Source: Loripinus fragilis (lineage: Eukaryota > Mollusca > Bivalvia > Lucinida > Lucinidae). From it: a DNA stretch of 64,000 nucleotides. The notes below the pieces were generated by a model. It worked only from the letters and a program-made list of their open reading frames with translations. It did no database searches and was not told the origin of the DNA. The first letter of the stretch is position 1; each line of letters starts with the position of its first letter. Shown in pieces: positions 46,301-57,959 of the stretch. Made by a program: the position numbers and the translations under genes. Location of the stretch: positions 98,944,845-99,008,844 of the forward strand of contig OZ026514.1 in the NCBI GenBank assembly GCA_964019695.1. Reading direction: 5' to 3'.

Positions 46301-49300
46301 TTTGGAAAAAATGTAAGCGCTCAAAATGCCATGTCGGTGAGCATAGCCCCTCTACATGGAAACTAGTTTTGCTCTTCACCCTCTCTGGCTGTTATATAAT
46401 ATTAGCTTTTGTCACCTAAATTAGCAAAAATTGCTTTATTTTGCACAAATGAACCTTTTTATGTGATTAGAAGTTGATTTAATGTGTAAAGAAAGTTTTG
46501 TATGTCCCATAGCTAGGAGCAAGTAGTTTTTGCCTTGTCAATGGGGGTGGGTGGGGTAACTCCACATTAGACTCATGCTGGTAAAGCACATGCATCTTTT
46601 TGGTATAGTATATTGTAAAGTGGTGTTATAAGCTTATATGAGTGAAATTTAAAGCACTTCTGATATATAATAAAAGAGATATAAGAAAATGAATATGTTC
46701 ACTTTTCCTTTTCATTATTTTGCTGTACAATGAGTTTACCAGTAATATGTGTAGGGGGGTAGGGTTGTTTGAAGGGTTCCCTAGAATAACTTTGGGGTAA
46801 ATGATGCAAACAAACAATATAAATGTGCTTTAAAATGTTTATTGGTTTGAATTTAACTATTTTCTTGGTCCTTTGTCTGAAATGGGTTATGGCTTTAGGT
46901 CACAGACCTGTAAATGCAAAAAGGGCAGTGATTGGCTCAAAAGGTGGGTGGAAGCTCAGCACAATATTTTTAAGTTGTAAGGTGTTTCATGATTGGTCAA
47001 TAATAAAACTAGGAAATATATTGTATTTATTAGACGGGTCTATCTTTGCTCTACTTTTTGGAACAACATCTCATTGCTTTTGTTGGTTTAGTTTAGTGGT
47101 GTGGCTTAGAAAAAAGGACCTTGCATTCTGGTACTTTTTTCAGTAGAATTTTCCTCTCATGTAGGGTGCCCACCTTCAGGGGCCAAAAAGTGGCAAAACA
47201 TGGCGGTCACCAGGGTATCTCATTCTTGTTTTTTGATTGAACTAGGTCCTATCTGTAACTCTATGGCAGCCTCATTGTGATTGAAGAGTTGTGAGGACCA
47301 CAGCCTACTTAAAAGCTATAATGGAGGTCTATGGAAAAACAATTACAGGTCTGGGCCCTAAAGAAGAATATCAGGCCTGTTATGTTGGATACCTTGGCTG
47401 CTATGTATGTGACCTGTAATATGTTTTTGATGCATAGTTTTGATTTCAGCAAGTCCAATAATGATTTCAGCTTTCAAAAAGTCCACTTTTTAAAAATAAA
47501 AATCATTAAGACTGCAGAAAAAGAGCCTTATTAGTAGGTAGGAGTGATGGTTGGCTCAGTTTTGCACTACATATTGGACTTGAAGCATGTGAGTTGCTTT
47601 TCTGCACTATGAGGCTATACTGTAAGCATACTTTCATTTATCGGAAACTCATTGGTTCCCAAATCAGAGCATTTGTGTTTTTTTAATGTTATACTAGAGC
47701 ATTTTTTGGAGTATGTGTTCTTGCGATTGTCAAAATATGGTAAAAAAGGCCCTTTCGCAAGTTTGCGTAAACCGCAGTAGTGGTCACTTTATGGAGTTAA
47801 ATGCAATTTAGTTGAAAAGTGTTACATGTGTTAAACCCATATTTACATGCTCATTTATTGTCATGTGCCTTAGTTGAACTCAGAGATAGCACAAGAGACT
47901 GTCATATTACCCAATATGACATTGACCTTTGACAGATTGACCTTTCAATTGAGCAACAGTGTAGAACAACTTGGAAATCTGTACGATATTGCACTCTCCA
48001 CTTTGCAAAGTAGTACATTTGGGTCAGTTTGGGTTGATTTGCTGTCCAAATTGACCCTTGACCTTATTGATGACCTTGACCTTGATAAGAGGGGCCATTT
48101 CAGATGGATATATGTATGCGTATTAGTCCGTTTTAATCTTTACTATTCAATCCGGCAACTTAAATGTCACTTTGAAAAAATGTCATAATGAAACTGCAAC
48201 AGTATACCAGCTCACAGGTATGATTTTACCAAGCTTACAGCCTGCCATTTGTAAAATAAGTATTTTGGGCTAGTATTTTTTAAACTTTGTCAATAATATG
48301 ATGTTTTCCTTGACCATTTGTCCCATTTTACATCAATTTAAGACAAATAGGTCATTAATTGTAGAAATTTTACCTTTTTGACCAATAAAATTGCAAAGTG
48401 ACCTTGACCTTTGACCTCTATGACCTTGATGATTCCCTTTCACTGACCTTGACCTTGCAGCATCCTGGCTGTAGTAGTTTTTTTCTCCAGCTAGGTCTTT
48501 GGAAAAAATGTAAGCGCTCAAAATGCCATGTCGGTGAGCATAGCCCCTCTACATGGAAACTAGTTTTGCTCTTCACCCTCTCTGGCTGTTATATAATATT
48601 AGCTTTTGTCACCTAAATTAGCAAAAATTGCTTTATTTTGCACAAATGAACCTTTTTATGTGATTAGAAGTTGATTTAATGTGTAAAGAAAGTTTTGTAT
48701 GTCCCATAGCTAGGAGCAAGTAGTTTTTGCCTTGTCAATGGGGGTGGGTGGGGTAACTCCACATTAGACTCATGCTGGTAAAGCACATGCATCTTTTTGG
48801 TATAGTATATTGTAAAGTGGTGTTATAAGCTTATATGAGTGAAATTTAAAGCACTTCTGATATATAATAAAAGAGATATAAGAAAATGAATATGTTCACT
48901 TTTCCTTTTCATTATTTTGCTGTACAATGAGTTTACCAGTAATATGTGTAGGGGGGTAGGGTTGTTTGAAGGGTTCCCTAGAATAACTTTGGGGTAAATG
49001 ATGCAAACAAACAATATAAATGTGCTTTAAAATGTTTATTGGTTTGAATTTAACTATTTTCTTGGTCCTTTGTCTGAAATGGGTTATGGCTTTAGGTCAC
49101 AGACCTGTAAATGCAAAAAGGGCAGTGATTGGCTCAAAAGGTGGGTGGAAGCTCAGCACAATATTTTTAAGTTGTAAGGTGTTTCATGATTGGTCAATAA
49201 TAAAACTAGGAAATATATTGTATTTATTAGACGGGTCTATCTTTGCTCTACTTTTTGGAACAACATCTCATTGCTTTTGTTGGTTTAGTTTAGTGGTGTG

Positions 49301-49556
49301 GCTTAGAAAAAAGGACCTTGCATTCTGGTACTTTTTTCAGTAGAATTTTCCTCTCATGTAGGGTGCCCACCTTCAGGGGCCAAAAAGTGGCAAAACATGG
49401 CGGTCACCAGGGTATCTCATTCTTGTTTTTTGATTGAACTAGGTCCTATCTGTAACTCTATGGCAGCCTCATTGTGATTGAAGAGTTGTGAGGACCACAG
49501 CCTACTTAAAAGCTATAATGGAGGTCTATGGAAAAACAATTACAGGTCTGGGCCCT
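40306..49556 (+). repeat. 2,197-bp macrosatellite, 4.2 copies
   Basis: Monomers at 40306-42502, 42503-44698, 44699-46895 and 46896-49092, and a 464-bp partial to 49556. By eye I found only three differences: a T-run one base shorter in copy 2 (near 43285), A to G at about 45000 in copy 3 (CAAGACATGG), and T to A at about 47436 in copy 4 (GCATAGTTT). Recurring open frames of 62-107 codons have no recognisable domain and partly translate the TGACCTTGA repeats, so I treat them as non-coding. The outer flanks share AGCGCGAGGCA on both sides (40278 and 49572), perhaps the edges of a host element. Confidence 0.95.
41331..41868 (+). promoter_or_regulatory. TGACC half-site cluster of the macrosatellite monomer
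   Basis: About 14 TGACC/TGACCT motifs in 540 bp, nearly all on this strand. They include TGACCTTGACCTTTGACCT at 41809-41827, whose last 13 bases are a perfect DR1 (AGGTCA-A-AGGTCA on the minus strand), the RXR/HNF4/PPAR-type element. TGACCTTGA matches extended monomer sites of the ERR/SF-1 type. Repeats in copies 2-4; the DR1 lies at 44011, 46208 and 48405. Binding is not shown. Confidence 0.5.
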
Positions 49557-49624
49557 GTAGGGCTATTTATAGCGCGAGGCAAACTCGTTTTCGAATTTGA
49601 TCTGTTAGCATAGCCGTCGTGCGG

Positions 49625-49890
49625 TCCATTCAAACACCCATAACCACCCAAAACCATCTCAAACACCACCAAAGCATCACCGTACATATAATGCGCTAAA
49701 TTTCTTTTTTGGAAACCAACGGCCTCGAAATACCCCAAACCTACCCAAAACCACCCCAAACACCACCAAACCATCACCGTACATATAATGCGCTAAATTT
49801 CTTTTTTGGAAACCTACGGACTCGAAATACCCCAAAACACCCCAAACACCACCAAACCATTACCGTACATATAAATGCGCAGAAAAAAAA
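49625..49890 (+). repeat. ~117-bp tandem repeat, about 2.3 copies
   Basis: Units end in CACCGTACATATAATGCGCT, then AAATTTCTTTTTTGGAAACC, and start with CCCAAACACCACCAAA. Followed by a CACGTGCCCCC low-complexity palindrome at about 49928. Open frames on both strands follow the Pro/Trp-rich repeat and are not genes. Confidence 0.8.
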
Positions 49891-50049
49891 TAGGACACTC
49901 ACCGCGGCCTCTTCGTGGGGGGTGGGGGCACGTGCCCCCAGCCTCCCCCAACCCCAGTCCGGCACTGGCAGTGCAATAATACATACAGTGATAGGGCTAA
50001 ACGACCGCCAGCTTTTTTGAAGAGCTAATACTTGTTGGCAGTAAGTATT

Positions 50050-51150
50050 GGACACGGATATGGCGATTTAAAACTGATTCATTTCATAAAAAATAATTTC
50101 AACGACTGGTTCCCATAGTTTGATCATTGACCTATCAAATGATGTGTTTTTTCACATATTGTATTATCGTTTAACAAAAATATCGGAAATTGAAACGGCT
50201 GTCATCGGACCAATCAAATAAAAACTAATAAAAAGTCACGTTGTCAAATTTTGTATCACGTGGTCAAAAAGCCTGGATGAAAACATTGGACACGTCTATA
50301 CTACACTTATTGAGGAGCATTTTCTTACACAGCAGGCCGCTAAAAGAACCTTTTAAATTCATGTTCTTATAGGTATGCATGTATTGTGCTTATCGCCCTT
50401 ATGCAGTGAAAGGTCACGATACAGTTCAAAGAGAATTGGTACCTTATTTTGAAACTAATACCGACGTATTGTAGTATCGTCAGGAGCTCCATAAAAAATT
50501 TAACATTTTATTGACGTAACGTCAATTAACGTTAATTGTACACCGTGGCGGGATTTTGACGTCAGTAGTAAGTTGTTTACTTTAAAATAACGACGACGTC
50601 ATCAACAACTTGTTTATTTTCAAGACGTCGACGTTATGTAAATTTGGCATTCATATAGGGAATATGCTCGGCACTCAACTGGTTAAAGAATTCAACAGAT
50701 GGAGAGTTGTTAGTATCGTCTAGAAGAGTGTTCCAAACGCGCGTGGTTGAAGGAAGAAATGAGTTGTAGTATTGTTGGGATCCTGCAGGGTTACCTGAAA
50801 GTTCGTCTCGTTACGCAAATTGTATCAAAATATATTTACATTCTCAATGTAGCTGCCTTAGATGAAACCATAATTCCTAGCTGCTTGCATTTCTCGATGC
50901 AAAACATTGAGCAGTCACGTGGTCTAGGTCGCGCCTCTAGGTGGAGCAACGTCAACGTCAACCAATAACTTTCTTTGTTTATCAACAATTGCGTGACGTC
51001 ATTCACGTATCGCCACGACGTTATGTACTGGAATTTCGTTCGCTGGCTGTTCCAATACCTCCGTTACAAATTAAAAAATCCATTTTTTCAATGATAATCA
51101 GCGAATTTTGATGGATAATAATTAAGTATATTGATTGAAAATATAAAATG
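50050..51150. other. Intergenic, rich in ACGT motifs
   Basis: No gene recognised. Contains unusually many ACGT/ACGTC motifs (for example 50516-50640 and 50990-51025), including TTGACGTCAG near 50558 and GACGACGTCATC near 50590. They could be CREB/ATF-type sites or decay products of a foldback element. Confidence 0.35.
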
Positions 51151-51156
51151 TAAATA

Positions 51157-51310
51157 TAAGGATTGAAATTCAGATTTTTAGCTTGCACTGGATGATGCAA
51201 AACATTAGCGTTTTAATGTCTCCGAGAAGCCCTTCGGGCTTCACAGACATTAAAAAGCCTAATGTTTTGCATCATCCAGTGCAAGCTAAAAATCTGCATT
51301 TCAATCCTTA
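51157..51310. mobile_element. 154-bp near-perfect foldback MITE
   Basis: TAAGGATTGAAATTCAGATT... pairs with ...AATCTGCATTTCAATCCTTA. The long arms include GCTTGCACTGGATGATGCAA, and the loop has an AGCCCTTCGGGCTT stem. Confidence 0.85.
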
Positions 51311-51496
51311 ATTATCATATGACGTCGCGTCTGGGAGTGAAATAACGCCATGCAATAAAATCGATAAACCACTAGTGGTTTATAGATTTACGGGAAACGT
51401 TATGACGTCCATAACAACGTTGCGTACATAATGACAATATTATAACGTTTTTACGCCAGAAATGAGATTTCAAAGAATTGTCATATGATAAATAGA

Positions 51497-51645
51497 ATCT
51501 AACATTCGTGCTCTTGTATTATTGAATTTATTAAACTCGTTGCGAAAAAGAGATAAAATGCTCGGCAAGCCTCGCATTTTATCTCTTTTCCCCAACTCGT
51601 TTAATAAATTCAATAAAACATGAGCACTCATGTAAGATCCTCTAT
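51497..51645. mobile_element. Foldback MITE interrupting a LINE fragment
   Basis: TTATTGAATTTATTAAAC and AAGAGATAAAATGC on the left pair with GCATTTTATCTCTT and GTTTAATAAATTCAATAA on the right. The LINE reading frame entering from 51649 stops at its edge. Confidence 0.8.
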
Positions 51646-51648
51646 ATA

Positions 51649-51890
51649 TTACCAACAGTTCAATTTCGGTGGTACAAGTGAGAAGAGGTACTCAGGTGTC
51701 AAAGGATTAATCATCTTATAAAAGAGGATGAGTTTGTGCTTTTCTCTTCTCGATTCGAGACTTTCCCACCCTGTGACAGACAAAAGAGATTGAATTGATG
51801 CAAGTTTGGCTGCTCCCGTAACAATGCGGGTAGCTTCATTTTTACTATTTTCTAAGTCGTTTGCCTCTTGTTGGGTACAATAGAACCATA
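51649..51890 (-). pseudogene. LINE RT C-terminal fragment, left of the 7.5-kb insertion
   Basis: The minus-strand frame reads FYCTQQEANDLENSKNEATR, then RIVTGAAKL and GWESLESRREKHKLILFYKM. These are conserved post-RT motifs of Jockey/CR1-like LINEs. It directly continues the protein of 59421-60615; the two were one element before the 7.5-kb insertion. Confidence 0.8.
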
Positions 51891-53352
51891 TATTATGATG
51901 AAGAAAAATGATCATTTTACCTTACATGAGTTTGGGTATTGTTTCAAATTATTAGAGTCAAAACCGTGGTATATGTCGCTGTTACAGAAACATCTGTGCA
52001 CGTCCAATGAGACTGCACAAGACTGTTTCTGAACTAGCGTGCATGACCCGTTTATTTCATAACTGTTGTGCACGTCCCGACGAGACTGCACGAGAAGGAA
52101 TTTGATCATTTGCTTACATTTCTCTGTTCAACCTACTACTCAAAACATAGGCGCATGTTTCAGTATTCGAGACCTCCGTGTATGTCCGACGAGACCACGC
52201 GAGTCTGTTTCGAAGACTGTTGTGCATGTCCCAGTTTTAACATAAAACAACTACAGTGCATGTCCCTATGAGACTGCACGAGTATGTTTCTTAGAATAAA
52301 AATCAACTTTGGGTCGAAAGGAACAGAATTAATAATTTATAAAATCAGAAAATAATTATTGTCAAACAAAATATGGCATGTTAGGTATCAAAATAATCGC
52401 AACTTTATACAGAATCTGAAACAAAATAGTTTATTTTAGTTAGAAAATGTTTTACTTTTCAACGCTAGATTTTAATTTTATTTTGTATTTTTAGACCAGG
52501 ATGTGTCTCCTTAATTAGTGAGTCGAACCCACGCTTCTCGCAGGTGTTGACATCAATTAAGGTGATCATATTTTAGCGTCTTACATTTGACGAACAATAG
52601 CGCTGTTCACACATGAGTCAGTTGTGCAAACATGCTCACGGAAGTTGATTTCACAACGTCTGTCATCCGCGTCCGTTAGGCGGCGGCGCTATTGTCAATC
52701 AAAGGGATTTATTCTGCTCAATTATTAATCTTAATGTTTTAGGACCGCCTTATACCTCTGCCAAGGCGATTGGCTTATGCTGTATATGGTACAATATGGG
52801 CGTGTCTGTTTTTAGAATTAGAGATATTTTGAATTGGGAGAAGTTAGTTAGGATTTACCAACTAAACGGGTAACACGCGATAAGGCAGTTAGGAATTACC
52901 AACTGAACGGTTTAGAAGCAATTAATTGCATAGTTTGGATCTACCAACTCCGTGTTTAAGACATAGTTTGAATTTGTCAACTGAAAGTTTAAGACATTTA
53001 TTCTGTTTTGGTAATTTTACCAAGTTTGAAAACTAAGTTTAACGAACGCTTGGAATGTTCCAGCAAATTTATGTTATTTAAACATACATATTGAAGTATT
53101 ATACGATCATTAGGAGAACTTATATATTACATTTGTATTCATTCTTGGAACATGTTATAGTATTTTGAACATTAAGTTTGGATATGTTAAACTGAGAAGA
53201 AGAAAATTGGAAACTTTTATATTGTCTCCAGTGTTGTCATTTTATTTATTACATTTTGAGCACGGATATACCGCTCACTCTCACAGCTCACCACCATTTG
53301 CTGATTTCCCCACCACACACCTAAGAGACTTTAAATTCTACATCATTAAAAT
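51891..53352 (+). repeat. Left terminal direct repeat
   Basis: I see no difference from the right repeat for about 1,431 bp, then five or six differences in the last 30. Contains five spaced motifs of the form TGCA(C/T)GTCC..AYGAGACTGCACGAG (52004-52290). A possible promoter is GCGATTGGC with GTATATGG near 52768-52790. Short open frames inside occur in both copies and are not genes. Confidence 0.85.
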
Positions 53353-53420
53353 TGGTCGAGAGTCCGGAGTAACAACTTTTAAGCTTGTTACGTCGTTCCT
53401 GATCTACAGAGAAGAAAAAC

Positions 53421-54134
53421 ATGGACAATTCCTGGAGATACAACATTGGAGTGAACAACAGATATCATAGTTATATCAAACCATACTGGCGACCGCGGTT
53501 TCAGTCAGGTCCTGTACCAGTGAATTTAATACAAGAACCATTTGAGACACATCACGCTGTTTGGAGCCCTACGCCTGACATGACATCATTTAAGAAACAC
53601 AAGAGCAAGGCTACTCTTTCCAGAGATAGGATTAGGATGAAGATATTTTGTGAAAATAAAAATATGTGTTCCGCGTTACCATTCGCCCACCTTGATGACA
53701 CCCAAATGAAGGAAGTGATAAGTGTTCAATTTGATTCACAACCTGATAGCAGAAAATTTAAATTAAAATCTGCTTCTAAAATAATAAAAGAGCTTAAAGC
53801 AAGTTTCAATTTATTAAATTCAACGATTCAGCTACTCTATAAGGGAAGAGAAGACGACTGCGAATGTGTTAAAGAACTAGTGAAGCTGCAGGATCAGGAA
53901 GTGTCTAACTTAAAGAATGAGCTTGAAAATGAAAAGAAAACTGTTCACAAATTCGTTGCCCAGAACGTTGAGCGTCAACGCGAAATTGTGAAACTCAAGA
54001 GAGAGCTCGCCCAATCGACGACTCTCCACACACAGGACAGGGATAAGCGTTTAAACAATAGAGCTTCCACTGCAGAGAAGGAAAATGAAGATCCGTTAAA
54101 AGGCAGAAGTGTTCAAATAGGCATTGGCACATAG
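53421..54134 (+). CDS. Orphan 237-aa coiled-coil protein of the 7.5-kb element
   Basis: The only substantial ORF of the element. It starts at an ATG (context AAACATGG, good) 68 bp after the left terminal repeat, where a gag gene would sit. The N-terminal third is basic and aromatic (SYIKPYWRPRF). The centre has KLKSASKIIKELKASFNLLN. Residues about 145-215 form a coiled coil (KELVKLQDQEVSNLKNELEN, then VKLKRELAQ), and the tail is charged. There is no CCHC knuckle, capsid signature or enzyme motif. By position it may be a gag-like or accessory protein; by sequence I do not recognise it. Confidence 0.55.
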   Translation: MDNSWRYNIGVNNRYHSYIKPYWRPRFQSGPVPVNLIQEPFETHHAVWSPTPDMTSFKKHKSKATLSRDRIRMKIFCENKNMCSALPFAHLDDTQMKEVISVQFDSQPDSRKFKLKSASKIIKELKASFNLLNSTIQLLYKGREDDCECVKELVKLQDQEVSNLKNELENEKKTVHKFVAQNVERQREIVKLKRELAQSTTLHTQDRDKRLNNRASTAEKENEDPLKGRSVQIGIGT

Positions 54135-54179
54135 ATGTTTTGGGGGCTTGGTAAGTGAGCAATTCTTTTTGAAACGTGT

Positions 54180-56800
54180 CCTTTGCGCGCGCCTTTCAAC
54201 GGTAAGGCCCACATGAGCCTGTGCTTTGGCATAGACTCATATCAGCCTTAAAGGCGCACCAGAACTTGTTATTTTGATAAATATGACAAATACACATGTA
54301 TACGTATGCACAGGACATTTTTCGATGGGCTTTGTTCACACAAACAAAAAAAGTATTGTTTTTTGTTTTGTTTTGTTTTTACATTGGTAATATTTAAAGT
54401 TGTTATATATGCTTTTATGGAGTCAAATTTTTATGTTTCCTAAGCATGTATTAGCATTTCTGAGCGAGATTTGGGACTGAAAATGGTGTTCCAAAATAAA
54501 AGTGAACACTGAATAGAAATCGCGAGAATTATCACATTTCCACTGCTTCACAGCTAATATGTTAACTGCAATAAGTGTTAAACGGAGGAAATTCTGGTAT
54601 AGCTGCGCGATTGTGTAGTCTGGTCACTATTTCCTTTGTTTGGCATTATATTCGCTTTACTTTTAGCAAGTCGTACGAATTAAGCTTCTTACAGTCTATA
54701 AGCTACTCTGTTTTTTATTATCGCTCGAGATATGCGAGTTATAGAGAACATAGCATTGTTTGTTTTTTTTTATGGTTAAGCAGTTGTTGAGTTACATGCT
54801 GATCTGAGTCTTTGTAAAATGTATATTCTGATAGGTTAGTTTGACTGAATTATTTGAGGACGATCAAAGACTGAGCAGTACACTTAGTCAATTATGATTA
54901 TAGTTAACCTACTAGGCTGCGCTCATGCGCAGACTTGTGTCCGATTGATTGTAATTATTTTTTTGCCACAGAGGCCTATCGGAATCATCGCAACTATATA
55001 AATATTGCAGTAAGGCTTAATGCAATTACAAACTTTAACTACAGCCCGATTGTGGTCTTAGCATGCATAAAATTACGCTATATAAACTATGCCCAATCTG
55101 CAATCTAGACGGTGTACCGACACAGGCTAGTGTCAGACTGATCATAGTTTGCCTGAAAGTGCGAGTTACAAAGACACAGACCGACCAGGTTCTTGACAAA
55201 GTACATGTACGTCTTTGGTTCATAGTAAGATAATGCTTACGGTACACAGGCTGATCAAACATTAAGCTACTTTGATGTACACTGGCGTAATAATGAACGA
55301 CTCAGTGCATACTGGTGCTGGCCATTAAAACTGTCATACTTATCACATTATGATATCTAAAGTGGTTAGCTCACTGAATAACGAATACCCCAGCCAAACG
55401 ACGCAAAAGCGGAGAATGGTTGGAGTCTTGTGTATTCATTTTTCCCCATTGTGTATTGCACAGCACTGTGTATGACCAGAAGTTAATTTTCCGGGCAGCT
55501 TATTTACAGCCATATATAGATTAGGTTTCATTTCTTGAATATTTTGTATTCATCAATAAACTGTGCGTGTTCGCCTTAGAGCACATGCATAGTATATTTT
55601 TCGTGTAGAATGTGAAGGTGATGCACCCAAGTTTGCTTTAACAAAGCACACGAAATATTATCATAGGCAGGCACAGTAAATATATGTAGATGGTTGAATC
55701 AGACAAGGCAATCACATTATTGTATTTTTTGTGAACGTGGTGGGAATTTCAAGCTTCCTAACGTCACTGCTCATTTTGTTTGAAATAGTGTCAATGTGTT
55801 GGGTCTGCTTTGCATATGTACACTATATTTGTGACATTTACTGCATTGGTGTTTACCATGGCAAAGGGTGATATGTCCAACTTATCCTATATGCTCAGGC
55901 GCCACTTGGTCCAAAGATAAGCCCAGCCCAGCCCTTCTTCTTCTGTATTTCTTTCATCCCATAAAGCTATCTGTGTTACCCGAAGCCATGTAAACACACT
56001 AGTAATGTCAATTTCTGTGTCCATACATAAACCATTTCTTCAAAATGATAGCAATGTTTTGTGAATGGAAATACAGTGCCAAATTTGAATTTATGTAGAT
56101 TAATTTCCTACTAATGCATCAACTTAAAAAAAAATACACTAAAAAGGGTCGCATTGGTGCAATGCGAAAACACGTAACGTCAGTAACTACGACGTCCATG
56201 AAGCTTGAAATACATACGTTACACATATTGGTAGACGTTAGTCTGTTGTTTCATTAAGCGAACAGTATATTTGTTAAGAGTATTTTAGTAGATAAGGATA
56301 TATATTTTTTATAATTTGTTTTAGAACAATAATATTTTGTCTATAGCATATGGTCGCAGAAATATTGTAAACGACTATAAAGGTCATAACAGTAAATCAT
56401 CATCAGGACTGCATATCTATACTAACGGGCAACAAACATTCAGGTTTTAAAGTATAAAGTACACTATAAGCGATGAATTAACATACATGGAATGGAAAGG
56501 TTCCATATCATTTTTGCACTGTCACGTACACTACTAGATTATACCTGTTTTATAAGTTTGTACATGCTCGTCAATGGCGAATCTGTACAACCTTGTAAAG
56601 CTCTTCTAAAGGATGCACAAGTAATCAAAGTACAATTCATATACTTGTTGCCACAGAGCATATTTTATAGCTACCAAAGTTGATCTGATTAAATATGCGG
56701 GTGAATTGCGTCTGGCCAACGTACATTCATCATGCCTATTTTTTTGACATCTATTGGGTATGAAACGTATGAAACCACAAAAAAGGTATAAACAAACAAA
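54180..56800. other. Interior of the 7.5-kb element, non-coding
   Basis: Small open frames only (up to about 75 codons), with no recognisable domain. I looked specifically for RT, integrase and DDE-like stretches on both strands and saw none. Confidence 0.5.
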
Positions 56801-56804
56801 CAAA

Positions 56805-57180
56805 AAATAGTCCTAAAGGACGGATTACAAATTAAAATATTATAAGAGTCCTAAAGGACATAGTTCATATGTAAACAATAAGAGTCCTTAAGGACGTAGT
56901 ACATATGTAAGAAAATAAGAGTCCTAAAGGACGTAGTTCATATGTAACAAAATTAAAAGTCCTAAAGGACGTAGTTCATATGTAAACAAAATAAGAGTCC
57001 TAAAGGACGTAGTTCATATGTAAACAATAAGAGTCCTAAAGGACGTAGTTCATATGTAATCAAAATAAGAGTCCTAAAGGACGTGTAAACAAAATAAGAG
57101 TCTTAAAGGACGTAGTTCATATGTAAACAAAATAAGAGTCCTAAAGGACGGAGCTCAAAAAAAAACTGCATGTGTCCTAA
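56805..57180 (+). repeat. ~37-bp tandem array with GTCCTAAAGGAC core
   Basis: About ten units of AATAAGAGTCCTAAAGGACG followed by TAGTTCATATGTAAACAA. The core GTCCT..AGGAC is a short inverted repeat, so each unit can form a mini-hairpin. Confidence 0.9.
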
Positions 57181-57184
57181 AGGA

Positions 57185-57665
57185 CATATGTAAATGGTAT
57201 ATGTAACAAGGGCACTGCTACATAAACATTCTATTGTACTAAAAGTCCAGTTCATGCACAAAAAAGGGCATTGTTACATAAACATTATGTTGTACTAAAA
57301 GTCCAGTTAACGCACATGTCACAGGGGCACTGCTACATAAACATTTTGTTGTACTAAAAGCCCACTTTATGCACATGTAACAAGGGCATAGTTACATAAA
57401 TATTATGTTGTACTAAAAGTCCAGTTATGCACATGTAATAAGGGTACTGTTACAAAAACTTTATGTTGTACTAAAAGCCCAATTGATGCACATGTAACAA
57501 GGGCATTGTTACATAAACATCTTGTTGTACTAAAAGCCCAGTTTATGCACAATCATGTCACAAGGGCGTTGTTACATAAACATTATGTTGTACTAAAAGT
57601 CCAGTTAATGTTCATATGATAAGGGCATCGTTACCAAAGCATTCTGTTGTACAAAAAACCCATAA
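57185..57665 (+). repeat. ~58-bp tandem array
   Basis: About eight units built from AAGGGCATTGTTACATAAAC, then ATTATGTTGTACTAAAAG and TCCAGTTTATGCACATGTAA. Lies between the 37-bp array and the right terminal repeat. Confidence 0.9.
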
Positions 57666-57959
57666 AACATGTGTAAACATATATCATATGACTTGTTGGT
57701 AGATAAGTTTATTGACAACAAGTCATATCAAATAAGGGCACTGTTGCATGGATATGAATTTTCAAGCAACCAAAAGTCCAGATATGGTACCAGTTGTATA
57801 TATTTGTATGTGTGAAGTTGTGTTATACTATTGTATGTGTGAAATCGTGTGATACTATTGTATGGAATATTCGGTTACTTTCACATATTCTTACTGTTAC
57901 TAATCAAAACATAATAAAATTCAACTTTGGGGACCAAAGTAAAACAGCCCCAAGAGAGT

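Noticed and set aside
40338..49343. Open frames of 62-107 codons recurring in each macrosatellite copy as protein genes
   Set aside because: They recur only because the DNA monomer is repeated almost exactly. None has a recognisable domain, and several simply translate TGACCTTGA repeats.
53165..53470. 101-aa open frame and its 89-aa counterpart at 59234
   Set aside because: Lies across the end of the terminal repeats; the two versions differ because they run into different flanking DNA. The 237-aa ORF in another frame is the better candidate.
56805..57665. CRISPR array
   Set aside because: Units are head-to-tail tandem repeats without unique spacers, in eukaryotic DNA inside a mobile element; no cas genes.
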